Shown: positions 40,243-49,144 of the stretch, piece after piece | Numbering within the stretch: position 1 is the stretch's first letter | Layout: each line of letters opens with the position of its first letter | Assembly (NCBI GenBank): GCA_934793215.1 | Contig: CAKVOP010000001.1 | Span: 248,001-312,000, forward strand | Origin: an uncultured Clostridia bacterium | Lineage (GTDB): Bacteria > Bacillota > Clostridia > Christensenellales > UBA1242 | Direction: 5' to 3' | DNA length: 64,000 nt | Translations under genes and position numbers: made by a program | The notes under the pieces: model-generated | The model's database searches: none | Told to the model about the DNA's origin: nothing | The model's input: only the letters and a program-made list of their open reading frames with translations

Positions 40243-41556
40243 ATGGCGTTATTTTCGTCATTAGCAGAAAAATTTAACCATATTTTCTCGAAACTCACAA
40301 AGCGAGGGAAACTGACAAGCCTTGAGATTAAAGAGGCAATGAGGGAAGTCAGGATTGCATTACTTGAAGCCGATGTAAACTATTTGGTAGCAAAAGATTT
40401 TGTGGCCAAGGTAAGCGAAAAGGCAGTAGGTGATGAAGTTTTAAAGAGTTTGACTCCATCTCAACAAGTTATAAAAATTGTTAAAGATGAAATGACGCTT
40501 CTCATGTCAAGCCCAAATCAAAAACTTGCTGTTTCGCCAGCACCACCAACTATCATAATGATGTGTGGGCTTCAAGGCGCGGGCAAAACTACAATGTGTG
40601 CTAAACTTGCCCAACACCTCAAAAAGTCTGGCAAAAAACCATTATTAGTAGCGTGCGATATTTACCGTCCTGCTGCTATTAACCAACTTCAAGTTGTCGG
40701 GAAACAAGCGGGAGCCGAGGTCTTCGAGAGAGGTACTCAAAACCCTGTAAAGACTGCAAAACAAGCAGTTGAGCATGCAAAAAAACAAGGTTATGACACA
40801 GTAATTATAGATACAGCGGGCAGACTTCATATCAATGAAGAACTTATGAACGAACTTAAAAACATAAAAAAAGAGGTCGCTCCAACTGAAATTTTACTGG
40901 TCGTAGATGCTATGACTGGACAAGATGCGGTGACAGTTGCCGAAAGTTTTAATCGTGACCTAGACATAACAGGGGTTATACTCACTAAACTTGACGGCGA
41001 TACTCGTGGTGGTGCAGCACTTTCAATAAAAGCCATCACAGGAAAACCAATAAAATTTACTGGTGTTGGAGAGAAAATCGGCGATATTGAACCTTTTTAT
41101 CCAGACCGTATTGCAAGCCGTATTTTAGGAATGGGAGATGTGCTTTCTCTTATTGAAAAAGCACAAGAAGCAGTAAGCGAAGAGCAAGCCAAAGAGATGG
41201 AGAAAAAGTTTAGGGAAAATTCCTTTACTTTTGATGACTATCTTGCCCAACTTGACAATATCAAAAAGATGGGCAACATTAAAGACCTTTTAGGAATGAT
41301 ACCAGGACTTGGAAGCAAAATCAAAAATCTCGACATAGACGAAAAACAGATGCAAACAAACAAGGCAATAATTCAGTCTATGACCCCAAAGGAAAGAAGA
41401 AATCCTGAAATCATTAAGGCAAGCCGTAGGCAAAGAATCGCCAGCGGAAGCGGGACAACCGTTCAACAAGTTAATCAACTTTTGAAACAATTTGAACAGT
41501 CAAAAGAAATGATGAAACAACTTAAAAACGGAAAATTTAAACGCGGATTATTTTAA
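40243..41556 (+). CDS. ffh: Signal recognition particle GTPase Ffh
   Basis: A 437-residue SRP54 protein that targets nascent membrane proteins to the Sec translocon with 4.5S/6S-type SRP RNA. N domain, then the G domain with GLQGAGKTT, DTAGRLHINEEL, TKLDGDTRGGAAL, then the methionine-rich M domain (GNIKDLLGMIPG, MTPKERRNPEII). AGGAGG precedes the ATG. Length is normal. No SRP RNA gene was recognised in the window. Confidence 0.96.
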   Translation: MALFSSLAEKFNHIFSKLTKRGKLTSLEIKEAMREVRIALLEADVNYLVAKDFVAKVSEKAVGDEVLKSLTPSQQVIKIVKDEMTLLMSSPNQKLAVSPAPPTIIMMCGLQGAGKTTMCAKLAQHLKKSGKKPLLVACDIYRPAAINQLQVVGKQAGAEVFERGTQNPVKTAKQAVEHAKKQGYDTVIIDTAGRLHINEELMNELKNIKKEVAPTEILLVVDAMTGQDAVTVAESFNRDLDITGVILTKLDGDTRGGAALSIKAITGKPIKFTGVGEKIGDIEPFYPDRIASRILGMGDVLSLIEKAQEAVSEEQAKEMEKKFRENSFTFDDYLAQLDNIKKMGNIKDLLGMIPGLGSKIKNLDIDEKQMQTNKAIIQSMTPKERRNPEIIKASRRQRIASGSGTTVQQVNQLLKQFEQSKEMMKQLKNGKFKRGLF

Positions 41557-41634
41557 TTAGGTATAACGCTCGCTTTGTCGGGCTATACATAGCAAAAGGG
41601 AAACCGTTTGCAAAAATCTAACAAGGAGGAAAAC

Positions 41635-41883
41635 ATGGCAGTTAAGATTAGACTTACAAGAAAAGGTGACAAAAAATCACCATTTTACAGAGTAGTTGTT
41701 GCGGATTCAAGAGCACCAAGAGACGGAAAGTTCATCGACATTATTGGAACTTACAATCCACTCACTGACCCAGCTGAAATCAAAATTGACGCTGAAAAAG
41801 CACAAACTTGGCTCAAAAATGGCGCTACACCAACAGACACAGCAAAACAAATTCTTGTAAAAAGTGGCGTTATTGAAAAATAA
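41635..41883 (+). CDS. rpsP: Ribosomal protein bS16
   Basis: An 82-residue small-subunit protein. VKIRLTRKGDKKSPFYRVVV and GKFIDIIGTYNP are diagnostic. AAGGAGG selects the ATG at 41635. It follows ffh by 78 bp and heads the usual rpsP-khpA-rimM-trmD series. The spacer has a GTATA/TATAC hairpin (about 41567-41592) that may be a leader control element. Confidence 0.96.
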   Translation: MAVKIRLTRKGDKKSPFYRVVVADSRAPRDGKFIDIIGTYNPLTDPAEIKIDAEKAQTWLKNGATPTDTAKQILVKSGVIEK

Positions 41884-41904
41884 GTAATTTAAGGAGAGAA
41901 GTTT

Positions 41905-42135
41905 ATGAAAGAACTTATCGAATACCTTGTTAAAAGCCTCGTCGTTGACGAAAGTGCTGTTGTTGTCACAGAAACAGAAGATAATGGTGACACTGTTTAT
42001 CATGTCTCTGTAAGTGAAGACGATATGGGAAGAGTAATTGGCAAGGGTGGAAAGGTTGCTTCCAGCATCAGAGCAATCGTTAAATCCATTTCAGCAAGAC
42101 AACACAAAAATGTCTTTGTCAAGTTTGGAGAATAA
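41905..42135 (+). CDS. khpA: KhpA, KH-domain RNA-binding protein
   Basis: A 76-residue single KH domain. The GxxG loop is in RVIGKGGKVASSIRAIV. KhpA partners KhpB in Gram-positive bacteria as a global RNA chaperone that influences cell division and elongation. AAGGAGAG precedes the ATG. The rimM start codon follows the stop directly. Confidence 0.93.
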   Translation: MKELIEYLVKSLVVDESAVVVTETEDNGDTVYHVSVSEDDMGRVIGKGGKVASSIRAIVKSISARQHKNVFVKFGE

Positions 42136-42621
42136 ATGATAGAGATTGCAAAAATCTTAAAACCGCAAGGAATCAAAGGTGAGGTAAAGGCATTGCCTCT
42201 CACCAATGTCCTTGCTGTTTTTAATAATATAGAAACTTGTTTTGTGGGCAATAAATCAATGAAAATTGAGCATGCAGTTTTAAGACAAGGCTTCTTGTAT
42301 GTAAAGTTTGAGGGGGTAAATACTCGTAATGATGCAGAACTTTACAGAAACAAAGACATTTGCGTAGACAAATCACTACTCGAAGAATTAAAAGATGAAG
42401 ATGACTTCTTGATTGACGACCTTGTCGGCATGGTTATATACGATGACCAAGGTGACATGGTAGGGCAAATTGTAGACATCGTAAACTATGGTGCTTGTGA
42501 CATATTTGTGCTGGAAAAAGATGGCAGGGAATATGAAGTACCTTATGTAGAAGAAGTTTTTTATAAGGAAGGCGACCTTTTGAAGGCTAGAAAAGAAAAA
42601 CTTGAAGAGGTTATGATATGA
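42136..42621 (+). CDS. rimM: Ribosome maturation factor RimM
   Basis: A 161-residue 16S rRNA-processing factor that binds uS19 and helps form the 30S head. KPQGIKGEVKALPLTN is the conserved N-terminal motif. A PRC-barrel C-terminal domain follows (DLVGMVIYDDQGDMVGQIVD, YEVPYVEEVF). It overlaps trmD by 4 nt (ATGA). Confidence 0.94.
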   Translation: MIEIAKILKPQGIKGEVKALPLTNVLAVFNNIETCFVGNKSMKIEHAVLRQGFLYVKFEGVNTRNDAELYRNKDICVDKSLLEELKDEDDFLIDDLVGMVIYDDQGDMVGQIVDIVNYGACDIFVLEKDGREYEVPYVEEVFYKEGDLLKARKEKLEEVMI

Positions 42622-43283
42622 AGATTGATATTTTGACGCTTTTTCCAGAAGGTTTCTCATACCTTAATACCAGCATATTAAAGAGGGCAAAGGAAGAAGG
42701 AAAGCTTGAAATAAATATCATCGATATTCGTGAGTTTTCCACCAATAAACATAAAAAATGTGATGATTATCCGTTTGGCGGAGGTGCTGGAATGCTTATG
42801 GCGGTTCAGCCTCTTTACGACGCAATAAAAAGCGTAAATGACGAAAATGCACACTTAATTTTCCCAAGCCCAAGCGGTAAAAAATTTTCAAGTGAACTTG
42901 TACAAGAATACGCAAAAGAAGAACATCTTGTTTTCATATGTGGTCATTATGAAGGAATAGACCAGCGTATTTTAGACATTTTTAAACCTGATGAAGTCAC
43001 TATTGGGGATTATGTTCTCACAGGCGGAGAGCTTCCAGCAATGGTTATGGTGGACGCGATTTCAAGATATGTTGATGGAGTTATTAGCAAGGAAAGTTTG
43101 GAAGAGGAAAGTTTTTCAAACGGTCTTCTCGAATACCCTCAATACACACGCCCAGCCGATTTTCTGGGACACTCTGTCCCAGAAGTCTTGCTTTCTGGAA
43201 ATCATGGCGAGGTCGCAAAGTGGCGTAAACAAAAAAGTCTTGAAAAGACAAAAATGGTTCGCCCTGATTTAATTGAAGAGTAG
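42618..43283 (+). CDS. trmD: tRNA (guanine37-N1)-methyltransferase TrmD
   Basis: A 221-residue SPOUT-type enzyme that makes m1G37 in tRNA. Motifs: DDYPFGGGAGMLM, FICGHYEGIDQRI, IGDYVLTGGELPAM (trefoil knot, SAM site), and the C-terminal EVLLSGNHGEVAKWR. It is slightly shorter than many homologues (about 240-250). rplS, which usually follows trmD, is not here; rbgA comes next after 60 bp. Confidence 0.95.
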   Translation: MKIDILTLFPEGFSYLNTSILKRAKEEGKLEINIIDIREFSTNKHKKCDDYPFGGGAGMLMAVQPLYDAIKSVNDENAHLIFPSPSGKKFSSELVQEYAKEEHLVFICGHYEGIDQRILDIFKPDEVTIGDYVLTGGELPAMVMVDAISRYVDGVISKESLEEESFSNGLLEYPQYTRPADFLGHSVPEVLLSGNHGEVAKWRKQKSLEKTKMVRPDLIEE

Positions 43284-43343
43284 TTCCCAATTAAAATAGA
43301 AATTACTTTTGCCAAAATGGAGAGGCTAAAATAGGAGAAATTT

Positions 43344-44159
43344 ATGAAGATTAATTGGTTTCCGGGGCATATGACAAAAGCCCTAAAAGAAATAAAAACA
43401 CTTCTAAATAATATTGATGTAGTGGTGTATGTGCTTGATAGCCGTGCGCCAATTTCTTCAATCAATCCAAGCCTTAACAAACTTTCGCAAAATAAACCAG
43501 TCCTTTATGTTTTCAACAAGACAGACCTTGCTGATGAGGAAAGGGTAAAAATGCTTGCAAAGGATTTCAAAGCTGATAAAAGTGATTATTGTCTTGTAAA
43601 CTCAACAATGTCGGGTTCAAGTAAAGTCATAAAGCAAAAAATCAACTTTTTGGCAAAAGCAAAAATCGAAAAATTTAGAGCAAAGGGAATACGAACTCTT
43701 GTAAGGGCAATAGTCATAGGAGTGCCAAATTCTGGTAAAAGCACACTTGTCAACAATCTTTGTGGGAAAGCAAAAGCAGTCACTGGAAACAGACCTGGTG
43801 TAACAAAAACGGCACAATGGCTGAATATCGGTGACAATGTCGAACTATGCGACACGCCAGGGACGCTTTATCCAAATCTTGAAAATCAATCTGTTGCATT
43901 AAAACTGTTATTTATCGGGAGCATCAAAGACGAAATCATTGCAGACCAATGTGAAGTAGCCGAGGCACTACTAAAAATGATTGACGAAAAATATCCTAAC
44001 CTTTTGCAAATTAGATATGGTGACGACTTGACACTTGAAGGGATCGCGAAAAAACGAGGCTACATAATTTCAAAAGAAGAGTATGACCTTGAACGCACCG
44101 CAAACGCAATAATTGATGATTTTAGAAAGGGTAAAATAGGAAGGATAACACTCGACTAA
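43344..44159 (+). CDS. rbgA: Ribosome biogenesis GTPase RbgA (YlqF)
   Basis: A 271-residue circularly permuted GTPase needed for late 50S assembly. WFPGHMTKALKEI opens the protein. The G motifs occur in permuted order: NKTDL (G4), then GVPNSGKSTLVN (G1), then DTPGTL (G3). AGGAGAAA precedes the ATG. It overlaps yraN by 1 nt (TAATG). The rnhB gene that often lies between them is absent. Confidence 0.94.
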   Translation: MKINWFPGHMTKALKEIKTLLNNIDVVVYVLDSRAPISSINPSLNKLSQNKPVLYVFNKTDLADEERVKMLAKDFKADKSDYCLVNSTMSGSSKVIKQKINFLAKAKIEKFRAKGIRTLVRAIVIGVPNSGKSTLVNNLCGKAKAVTGNRPGVTKTAQWLNIGDNVELCDTPGTLYPNLENQSVALKLLFIGSIKDEIIADQCEVAEALLKMIDEKYPNLLQIRYGDDLTLEGIAKKRGYIISKEEYDLERTANAIIDDFRKGKIGRITLD

Positions 44160-44503
44160 TGAAATTTTATAATAAAGTTACTGGTGAAGTAGGCGAAATA
44201 ATCGCCCAAAAGTACTTAAAAAAGAAAAAATATAGAATTTTAGAGACAAATTTTCACTCTAAAATAGGTGAAATAGATATAATTGCACAAAAATGCGAAC
44301 AAATCGTTTTTATTGAGGTAAAAACGAGAGAAAGTTTAGCGTTTGGTCAGCCTAGCGAAGCAGTCAATAAACATAAACAATGGAAGATTCACCAAGTTGC
44401 CGAGGCATATTTAATAAAAAATAGATTAATAGGTTATCCTTGTAGATTTGACGTTATTGAAATTTTAGACGGGAAACTTAATCATATAGAAAATGCGTTT
44501 TAA
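44159..44503 (+). CDS. yraN: YraN family endonuclease-like protein
   Basis: A 114-residue protein of UPF0102, with a restriction-endonuclease-like fold. NKVTGEVGEIIAQKYLKKKKY starts it, and the core Glu, Asp, Glu-x-Lys residues (KIGEIDIIAQ, IVFIEVKTRE) are conserved. Molecular role not settled. It is the last gene of the operon; a hairpin overlapping its stop codon ends transcription. Confidence 0.92.
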   Translation: MKFYNKVTGEVGEIIAQKYLKKKKYRILETNFHSKIGEIDIIAQKCEQIVFIEVKTRESLAFGQPSEAVNKHKQWKIHQVAEAYLIKNRLIGYPCRFDVIEILDGKLNHIENAF

Positions 44504-44517
44504 CACGCATTTTTTGT
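44490..44517 (+). terminator. Terminator of the ribosome-maturation operon
   Basis: AAAATGCGT (44490-44498) pairs with ACGCATTTT (44505-44513), followed by T. The yraN stop codon is in the loop. Confidence 0.85.
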
Positions 44518-44707
44518 TTTCAAATTCAGTAGTTTTTTAAGTTTTAAATTATCCAATTTATATTATAATCAGGTTTAGTCAACATATTTATACAAGCAAG
44601 CTTACTTTTATGAGTGGGGGACAAATATTTAAAAACTCTTTTCCCCTCGGTGCATTTTTGTTATAAATAAAAAAAATCTTGGCAATAAATCTTTCAAAGA
44701 GGTGTAT

Positions 44708-45217
44708 ATGAAGGTTTTTAAAAAAGTTGTTGCATGTTTCGCGTTAATTTGTTTTGCTCTTTGCCTTGTGGGCTGTGAAGATGCCACTAAAATTAGATGT
44801 GCGTCAATAAGTGAAATTACGAGTGCTGGGAGCAAAAACTATGGTGTAAGGATTTCTTATCAAGACGATAAGCGTCTAGAAAGCAAAGCCACCGATGTGC
44901 AAATAAAGTTTTCAAAAATAGGGACTTATACATTTTGGGAAGAAAATGACACTAAACTTCAATTTGTAATCACTGAAATGGACGAGTGGTACTCAATGAC
45001 CAACCTAATATGCAAGGCGAAAGGAAAAGAGGGTGAGGAGAAATTCGAAGAACTAAAAAACGCAAAAACCAAGTTTTACCTATTTAATTTTGACGGGAAA
45101 AGTGAAATTACTATTAGAGTCGTTGCGGGTCAAAAAGAAAACAATTTAAATCGAACGGGGGAAATTCTGGTCGGTAGCGAACCCATTTCATCACAATTTA
45201 CTTTAAAAATAAAATAA
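44708..45217 (+). CDS. Small lipoprotein of unknown function
   Basis: A 169-residue lipoprotein. The signal peptide ends CLVGCED (lipobox). The mature part is a single beta-rich domain (YGVRISYQDDKRLESK, FYLFNFDGKSEITIRVVAG). No family recognised. AGAGG 5 nt before the ATG at 44708 favours it over the GTG at 44702. It may pair with the degenerate ABC ATPase 60 bp downstream, but a terminator lies between. Confidence 0.75.
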   Translation: MKVFKKVVACFALICFALCLVGCEDATKIRCASISEITSAGSKNYGVRISYQDDKRLESKATDVQIKFSKIGTYTFWEENDTKLQFVITEMDEWYSMTNLICKAKGKEGEEKFEELKNAKTKFYLFNFDGKSEITIRVVAGQKENNLNRTGEILVGSEPISSQFTLKIK

Positions 45218-45244
45218 AAGCCAAAAAACGCTTTTATTTTTTTT
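45211..45244 (+). terminator. Rho-independent terminator
   Basis: AAAATAAAAGC (45211-45221), loop CAAAAAAC, GCTTTTATTTT (45230-45240), then T. Confidence 0.8.
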
Positions 45245-45276
45245 ATTATTATTGTAAAATATGTTAGGAGAATTTT

Positions 45277-45927
45277 ATGATAAGAATAAAAGATATGTTT
45301 CTTCGTTATACTCGTGAGTTTTACGCACTTTATAACATAAACATGTATATAGAAGACGGTGAAAGTGTGGCTTTTGTTGGACAAGATGAAAGCGGGAAAA
45401 CAAGCCTTTTAAGAATTTTGGCTAAACTTGAAAAACTTACAAAGGGTGAAGTGTATATCAAGGATATTCCAATTGAAAAATTAAGTTATAAAGATGATGT
45501 AAGTGCAGGATATGTTCCTGCAAAACCAGTTTTTTTAGAAAAAAAGTCAGTTTACGAAAACTTTCGATATATTCTAAAAAATTGGGGATACGAAGATGGC
45601 GAGATTGAAAACAAAATAAATGAATGTATCATTGAGTATAGCCTTGAAAAAATCAAAGACACACCTGTTAAAGACTTGTCACTTGAAGAGCAATATGTTT
45701 TGTCGTTAATACGTCTCACTTTCAGAGACCTAGATTTGCTTTTAGTGGACAATATTTTTGACGGGCTTAGTGAGACCACTTTGGAAGTTGTATTAAGTTT
45801 AATCAAATCTCTCCAAAAGAAAAAAACCACCCTTGTGGTTGCGACAACAGAAGAGTGGATTGCAAATAAATTGTGTAAACGTAAAATCTATTTTAAACAT
45901 GGTTCAATTGTCGACAAACTTGATTAG
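45277..45927 (+). CDS. Degenerate ABC-type ATPase
   Basis: A 216-residue ABC nucleotide-binding domain. Walker A is recognisable (GQDESGKT, residues 35-42) and a signature-like LSLEEQ is present (134-139). However, Walker B reads LDLLLVDN with Asn159 where the catalytic Glu should be, the Q-loop lacks its Gln (VPAKPVF), and the switch His is Thr (VATTEEW). It may bind but probably not hydrolyse ATP. TTAGGAGAA precedes the ATG. No permease is adjacent. A regulatory or structural role is more likely than transport. Confidence 0.75.
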   Translation: MIRIKDMFLRYTREFYALYNINMYIEDGESVAFVGQDESGKTSLLRILAKLEKLTKGEVYIKDIPIEKLSYKDDVSAGYVPAKPVFLEKKSVYENFRYILKNWGYEDGEIENKINECIIEYSLEKIKDTPVKDLSLEEQYVLSLIRLTFRDLDLLLVDNIFDGLSETTLEVVLSLIKSLQKKKTTLVVATTEEWIANKLCKRKIYFKHGSIVDKLD

Positions 45928-45963
45928 TTGAAGTTCTGTTAAAAAGCCATATTAAATTTTTCT

Positions 45964-46314
45964 TTAAAGCAAAATTTCTTTTTCAGGAAGAGGAGTTTCC
46001 TCTTCTTTTTTGTTGTTTGTCATAAGTGATGCAACGCTTGCAAGAGGAGAATTCTTACCTGCAACATTAGAAAGGATTGATGAAAGATTACCTTTATTAC
46101 CAGCCAGCAAAGCTAGCAGATTTTCTATATTGAAAACGCTATTGTTTGTATTTTGGGGTGGTTCTTGTGAAATTGTATATGCCTCTTTGGGGTAGCCATA
46201 ATATGCAGGATTTTGTTTTTCTTGCGTCTGGGCTTGACTTGTGGACGGGTTGCCTGAAAAATTAAATCCGCTTGAAAGCATTTTAAAAAGGCTTGACAAA
46301 AAATTATTATCCAT
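45964..46314 (-). CDS. Hypothetical low-complexity protein
   Basis: A 116-residue protein rich in Asn, Ser, Gln and Pro, with two more ordered patches (FLSSLFKMLSSGFNF at the N-terminus, and IENLLALLAGNKGNLSSIL). No signal peptide or membrane helix. Small proteins of this kind are often seen in spore coats, but nothing specific proves that. No ribosome binding site; CATATT lies 7 nt before the ATG with TTCACA upstream, so a leaderless mRNA is possible. Confidence 0.55.
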   Translation of the reverse strand: MDNNFLSSLFKMLSSGFNFSGNPSTSQAQTQEKQNPAYYGYPKEAYTISQEPPQNTNNSVFNIENLLALLAGNKGNLSSILSNVAGKNSPLASVASLMTNNKKEEETPLPEKEILL

Positions 46315-46483
46315 GCTTTTAAATATGATAATAAATGTTAAAATGTGAATGATATTTAAATCTATATAGTTTTAGTATTCTTTGTGTTTTCCAAAATATT
46401 GTATATAGCAAAGAAGATATTGTGTAAAAGTTCTTGTGTAATTTGGCGGAAGGCGGTCATATATTGAAATAGAGAGGTGAGTT

Positions 46484-46744
46484 ATGGCAAAACTTTCAAA
46501 TTTTAAAAGTGAAAATGAGGCAAAAAGTCCCAGCCGAGATGAACTTGAAAAGAAGGTTGAAGAATATAAATCTATGAATGAAAGCCAGCTTAAAAGCGAA
46601 CTTTTTAGGCAAGTTGCACAACAAAAGAAAGAAGGAAAGTTTAATATCAATGCTTTAAGGGAAATGGCTGAGTCAGTTCGGGGAGTTGTTGGAGAGGAAA
46701 GTTACAAAAATATTTGTGCTCTTTTAGGTGAAATTGATGGTTAA
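46484..46744 (+). CDS. Small helical protein coupled to a subtilase
   Basis: An 86-residue charged protein predicted to be nearly all helix (ELEKKVEEYKSMNESQLKSE; INALREMAESVRGVVGEES). I do not recognise it. AGAGGTGAG precedes the ATG. Its stop codon lies 7 nt inside the start of the S8 peptidase gene, so the two proteins should be made together. It could be an inhibitor, chaperone or substrate adaptor for the protease. This is inferred from coupling only. Confidence 0.7.
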   Translation: MAKLSNFKSENEAKSPSRDELEKKVEEYKSMNESQLKSELFRQVAQQKKEGKFNINALREMAESVRGVVGEESYKNICALLGEIDG

Positions 46745-47894
46745 GCAAAAGATAGACCCATTCCTTTTAAACCTCATTTCCATGCTTTCGGCAGGTGCTA
46801 GACAAGAATGTTTTGTTTCTGCAAGCGATTATCAAAGACTTCGCAAAGTAATAAAATTGCGAGGCATACCACTTTTAAATGAATATTTATTCATAAAGTC
46901 CTTTCATGTAAAACTCACAAAAGCCGAAATGGTGTCCTTTTCAAAAATGAGCCAAGTGAAATTTATTTCACATGTTGCTTCAGCCAGTACACTCATGAAT
47001 ATTTCAAAAAAGATTTTGGGGGCAGACAATATCCCTCTTGCTGGTGAAGGGCAAACAGTTGCAATAATTGACACTGGCGTATCGCGACACCCAGATTTTT
47101 GTTTGGGGGAAAATCGAATTACATATTTTAAGGATTTTATTTCTTCTAAAACAGAACCTTATGACGACAACGGACATGGGACTTTTGTCGCAGGAGTATG
47201 TGCTGGGAACGGAGCGTTGTCAAAAGGCTATTATGCAGGTATTGCACCCAAGGCAAAAATAGTTTCTTTAAAAGCATTAAATGGGCAAGGAGAAGCGTCA
47301 GCAGACAAAATTTTAGAGGCCATGGAATGGGTTTATGATAATCACAAAAAGTTTAATATTAAAGTTGTTTGTATGAGTTTTGGAAGTGAGCCTCTTGGAT
47401 ATAATGACCCTATCATGGCGGGTGCAGAAGCACTTTGGGACGAAGGCGTGGTGGTTGTCGCCGCGGCGGGGAATAGCGGACCCGAATTTCAAACGATAAA
47501 AAGCCCAGGTGTTTCTAGTAAGATTATTACTGTTGGTGGTTTCAATGATAATAGGCTTGATGAAGAAACATTTAACCACAATTTTTTTGAGGTGGCAGAT
47601 TTCTCTTCTCGTGGCCCAGCATTTTCAAGATTTAAACCAGACCTTATTGCACCAAGCGTTGATATAATTTCATGTGGAATAAAAAAGCCTTACACCTCAT
47701 TAAGCGGTACAAGTGTTGCCACTCCAATGATTGCAGGCATATGTCTCTTAATGTTTGAAAAAGATAAAAGTTTGTCCCCAAACACTTTAAAAAGAATACT
47801 TATGACAAATTGTAAACCCATTTCATACAACAAAAATTTGGAGGGACTGGGTTATCCAAACCTCCAAACTCTTTTTAGGATCAATCAAGGCTGA
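46737..47894 (+). CDS. Intracellular S8 (subtilisin) serine peptidase
   Basis: A 385-residue subtilase without a signal peptide. Catalytic residues are all present: Asp112 (IIDTGVS), His147 (DDNGHGTFVAG), Ser326 (LSGTSVATP), with oxyanion Asn246 (AAAGNSGPEF). The first 95 residues could act as a prodomain or inhibitor-like segment. AprX-type enzymes of Bacillus are similar in build. The ATG at 46737 follows AGGTGA and overlaps the small helical gene by 8 nt. The 3' end overlaps the converging murG by 14 nt. Confidence 0.9.
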   Translation: MVKQKIDPFLLNLISMLSAGARQECFVSASDYQRLRKVIKLRGIPLLNEYLFIKSFHVKLTKAEMVSFSKMSQVKFISHVASASTLMNISKKILGADNIPLAGEGQTVAIIDTGVSRHPDFCLGENRITYFKDFISSKTEPYDDNGHGTFVAGVCAGNGALSKGYYAGIAPKAKIVSLKALNGQGEASADKILEAMEWVYDNHKKFNIKVVCMSFGSEPLGYNDPIMAGAEALWDEGVVVVAAAGNSGPEFQTIKSPGVSSKIITVGGFNDNRLDEETFNHNFFEVADFSSRGPAFSRFKPDLIAPSVDIISCGIKKPYTSLSGTSVATPMIAGICLLMFEKDKSLSPNTLKRILMTNCKPISYNKNLEGLGYPNLQTLFRINQG

Positions 47895-48939
47895 CACTTT
47901 TTAAAACTTTTATAATTTCTTCACAAGCGTCATTTTTGACGCTTTTTTGCATGTTTTTTATAAAAATTTTGTCGTTTTTAACTAATTTATCTAAATTATC
48001 CATAAATCTTTGCTTGTTATATTCTTCTTCTTGCAAACAGATGGCGAACCCTTTTTCTTCAAATAAAAGAGCGTTTTCTATTTGGTCGCCACGTGAACAA
48101 CTTTTAGAAAGAGGCACTAAAAGCATTGGTTTGCGAAGAGATAATAGTTCGTTTATAACACCCGAACCTGCTCTTGAAAGAACAACATCAGCCCACGCAT
48201 AGGCGTCCCCAATATTAGAGCAGTAACTTACGGGACAATAATTTTGCGTGGCATTTGGAAGAGTATTGTTTTTACCAACTATGTGAAAAATATTAAAATT
48301 TCTGGTAAGGCTTTCTATATTTTCATTAACAAGTTTGTTTAAAAACCCAGCACCTAAACTTCCGCCAATCACGAGAAGATTTTTCTTGCCAGAAATGAAG
48401 TATTCACTTTTGATATTGTTTTTATTTCCTCTTAAAACCTCTTGTCTAATAGGCTGGCCAGTGTAAATACATTTTGGACTAACTTGTGCAGTCTTTTCAA
48501 AAGTTACACACATTTTATCGCATTTTTTTAAAATAAGTTTGTTGGCAAGACCCATGCTTAAATCGGACTCGTGACTTACAACGGGTATTCCAAGTTTTTT
48601 GCTCGCAATAACAACAGGCAGTGCGACAAAACCACCTTTTGAGAATACAACACTTGGCTTGATTTCTTTTAATATCTTCTTTGCTCTTTTAATTGATGAA
48701 ATTAACTTGAAAGGAATAAGTAGATTTTTTAGAGTCAATTTTCTTTGAAGTTTAACGGTGTCAATACAAAAGAACTTAATGTTTTTTTCATGAGTCACTA
48801 TATCTTTCTCCATGCCATGAGAGCCGATATAGAAAAATTCGTATTTCCCTTGACCTTCTTTTTCAAGTTTTTCTTTTACTGCCAGTGTGGGATAGATATG
48901 TCCAGCAGTTCCACCCCCAGTTAAAACAATTTTTTTCAT
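47881..48939 (-). CDS. murG: MurG, UDP-GlcNAc transferase (lipid II synthesis)
   Basis: A 352-residue GT28 glycosyltransferase that adds GlcNAc to lipid I at the inner membrane face. GGGTAGHIYPTLAV is the diagnostic first glycine loop. SKGGFVALPVV, SHESDLSMGLAN and GGSLGAGFLN follow, and the donor site is RAGSGVINELLSLRKPMLLVP. It is isolated from the usual cell-wall cluster and overlaps the converging peptidase gene by 14 nt. GAGG lies 6 nt before the ATG. Confidence 0.94.
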   Translation of the reverse strand: MKKIVLTGGGTAGHIYPTLAVKEKLEKEGQGKYEFFYIGSHGMEKDIVTHEKNIKFFCIDTVKLQRKLTLKNLLIPFKLISSIKRAKKILKEIKPSVVFSKGGFVALPVVIASKKLGIPVVSHESDLSMGLANKLILKKCDKMCVTFEKTAQVSPKCIYTGQPIRQEVLRGNKNNIKSEYFISGKKNLLVIGGSLGAGFLNKLVNENIESLTRNFNIFHIVGKNNTLPNATQNYCPVSYCSNIGDAYAWADVVLSRAGSGVINELLSLRKPMLLVPLSKSCSRGDQIENALLFEEKGFAICLQEEEYNKQRFMDNLDKLVKNDKIFIKNMQKSVKNDACEEIIKVLKSVSLD

Positions 48940-49144
48940 ATAACCTCGCTAACATAGTTTACGCGAATGCATCAAAATTATGAGTTCTATATTTTTGTTT
49001 AAAATGAATAAAAATACACAAATATTTATAAATATGCGTGTTTTTACTCTAAAGCAAAAAAATAAATTTTTCAAAAAAAAGATTTGTTAAAATTTAAAAT
49101 TGTGCTATATTAAAAATAGGAAAATTATAGCATGCGAGGGGAAA

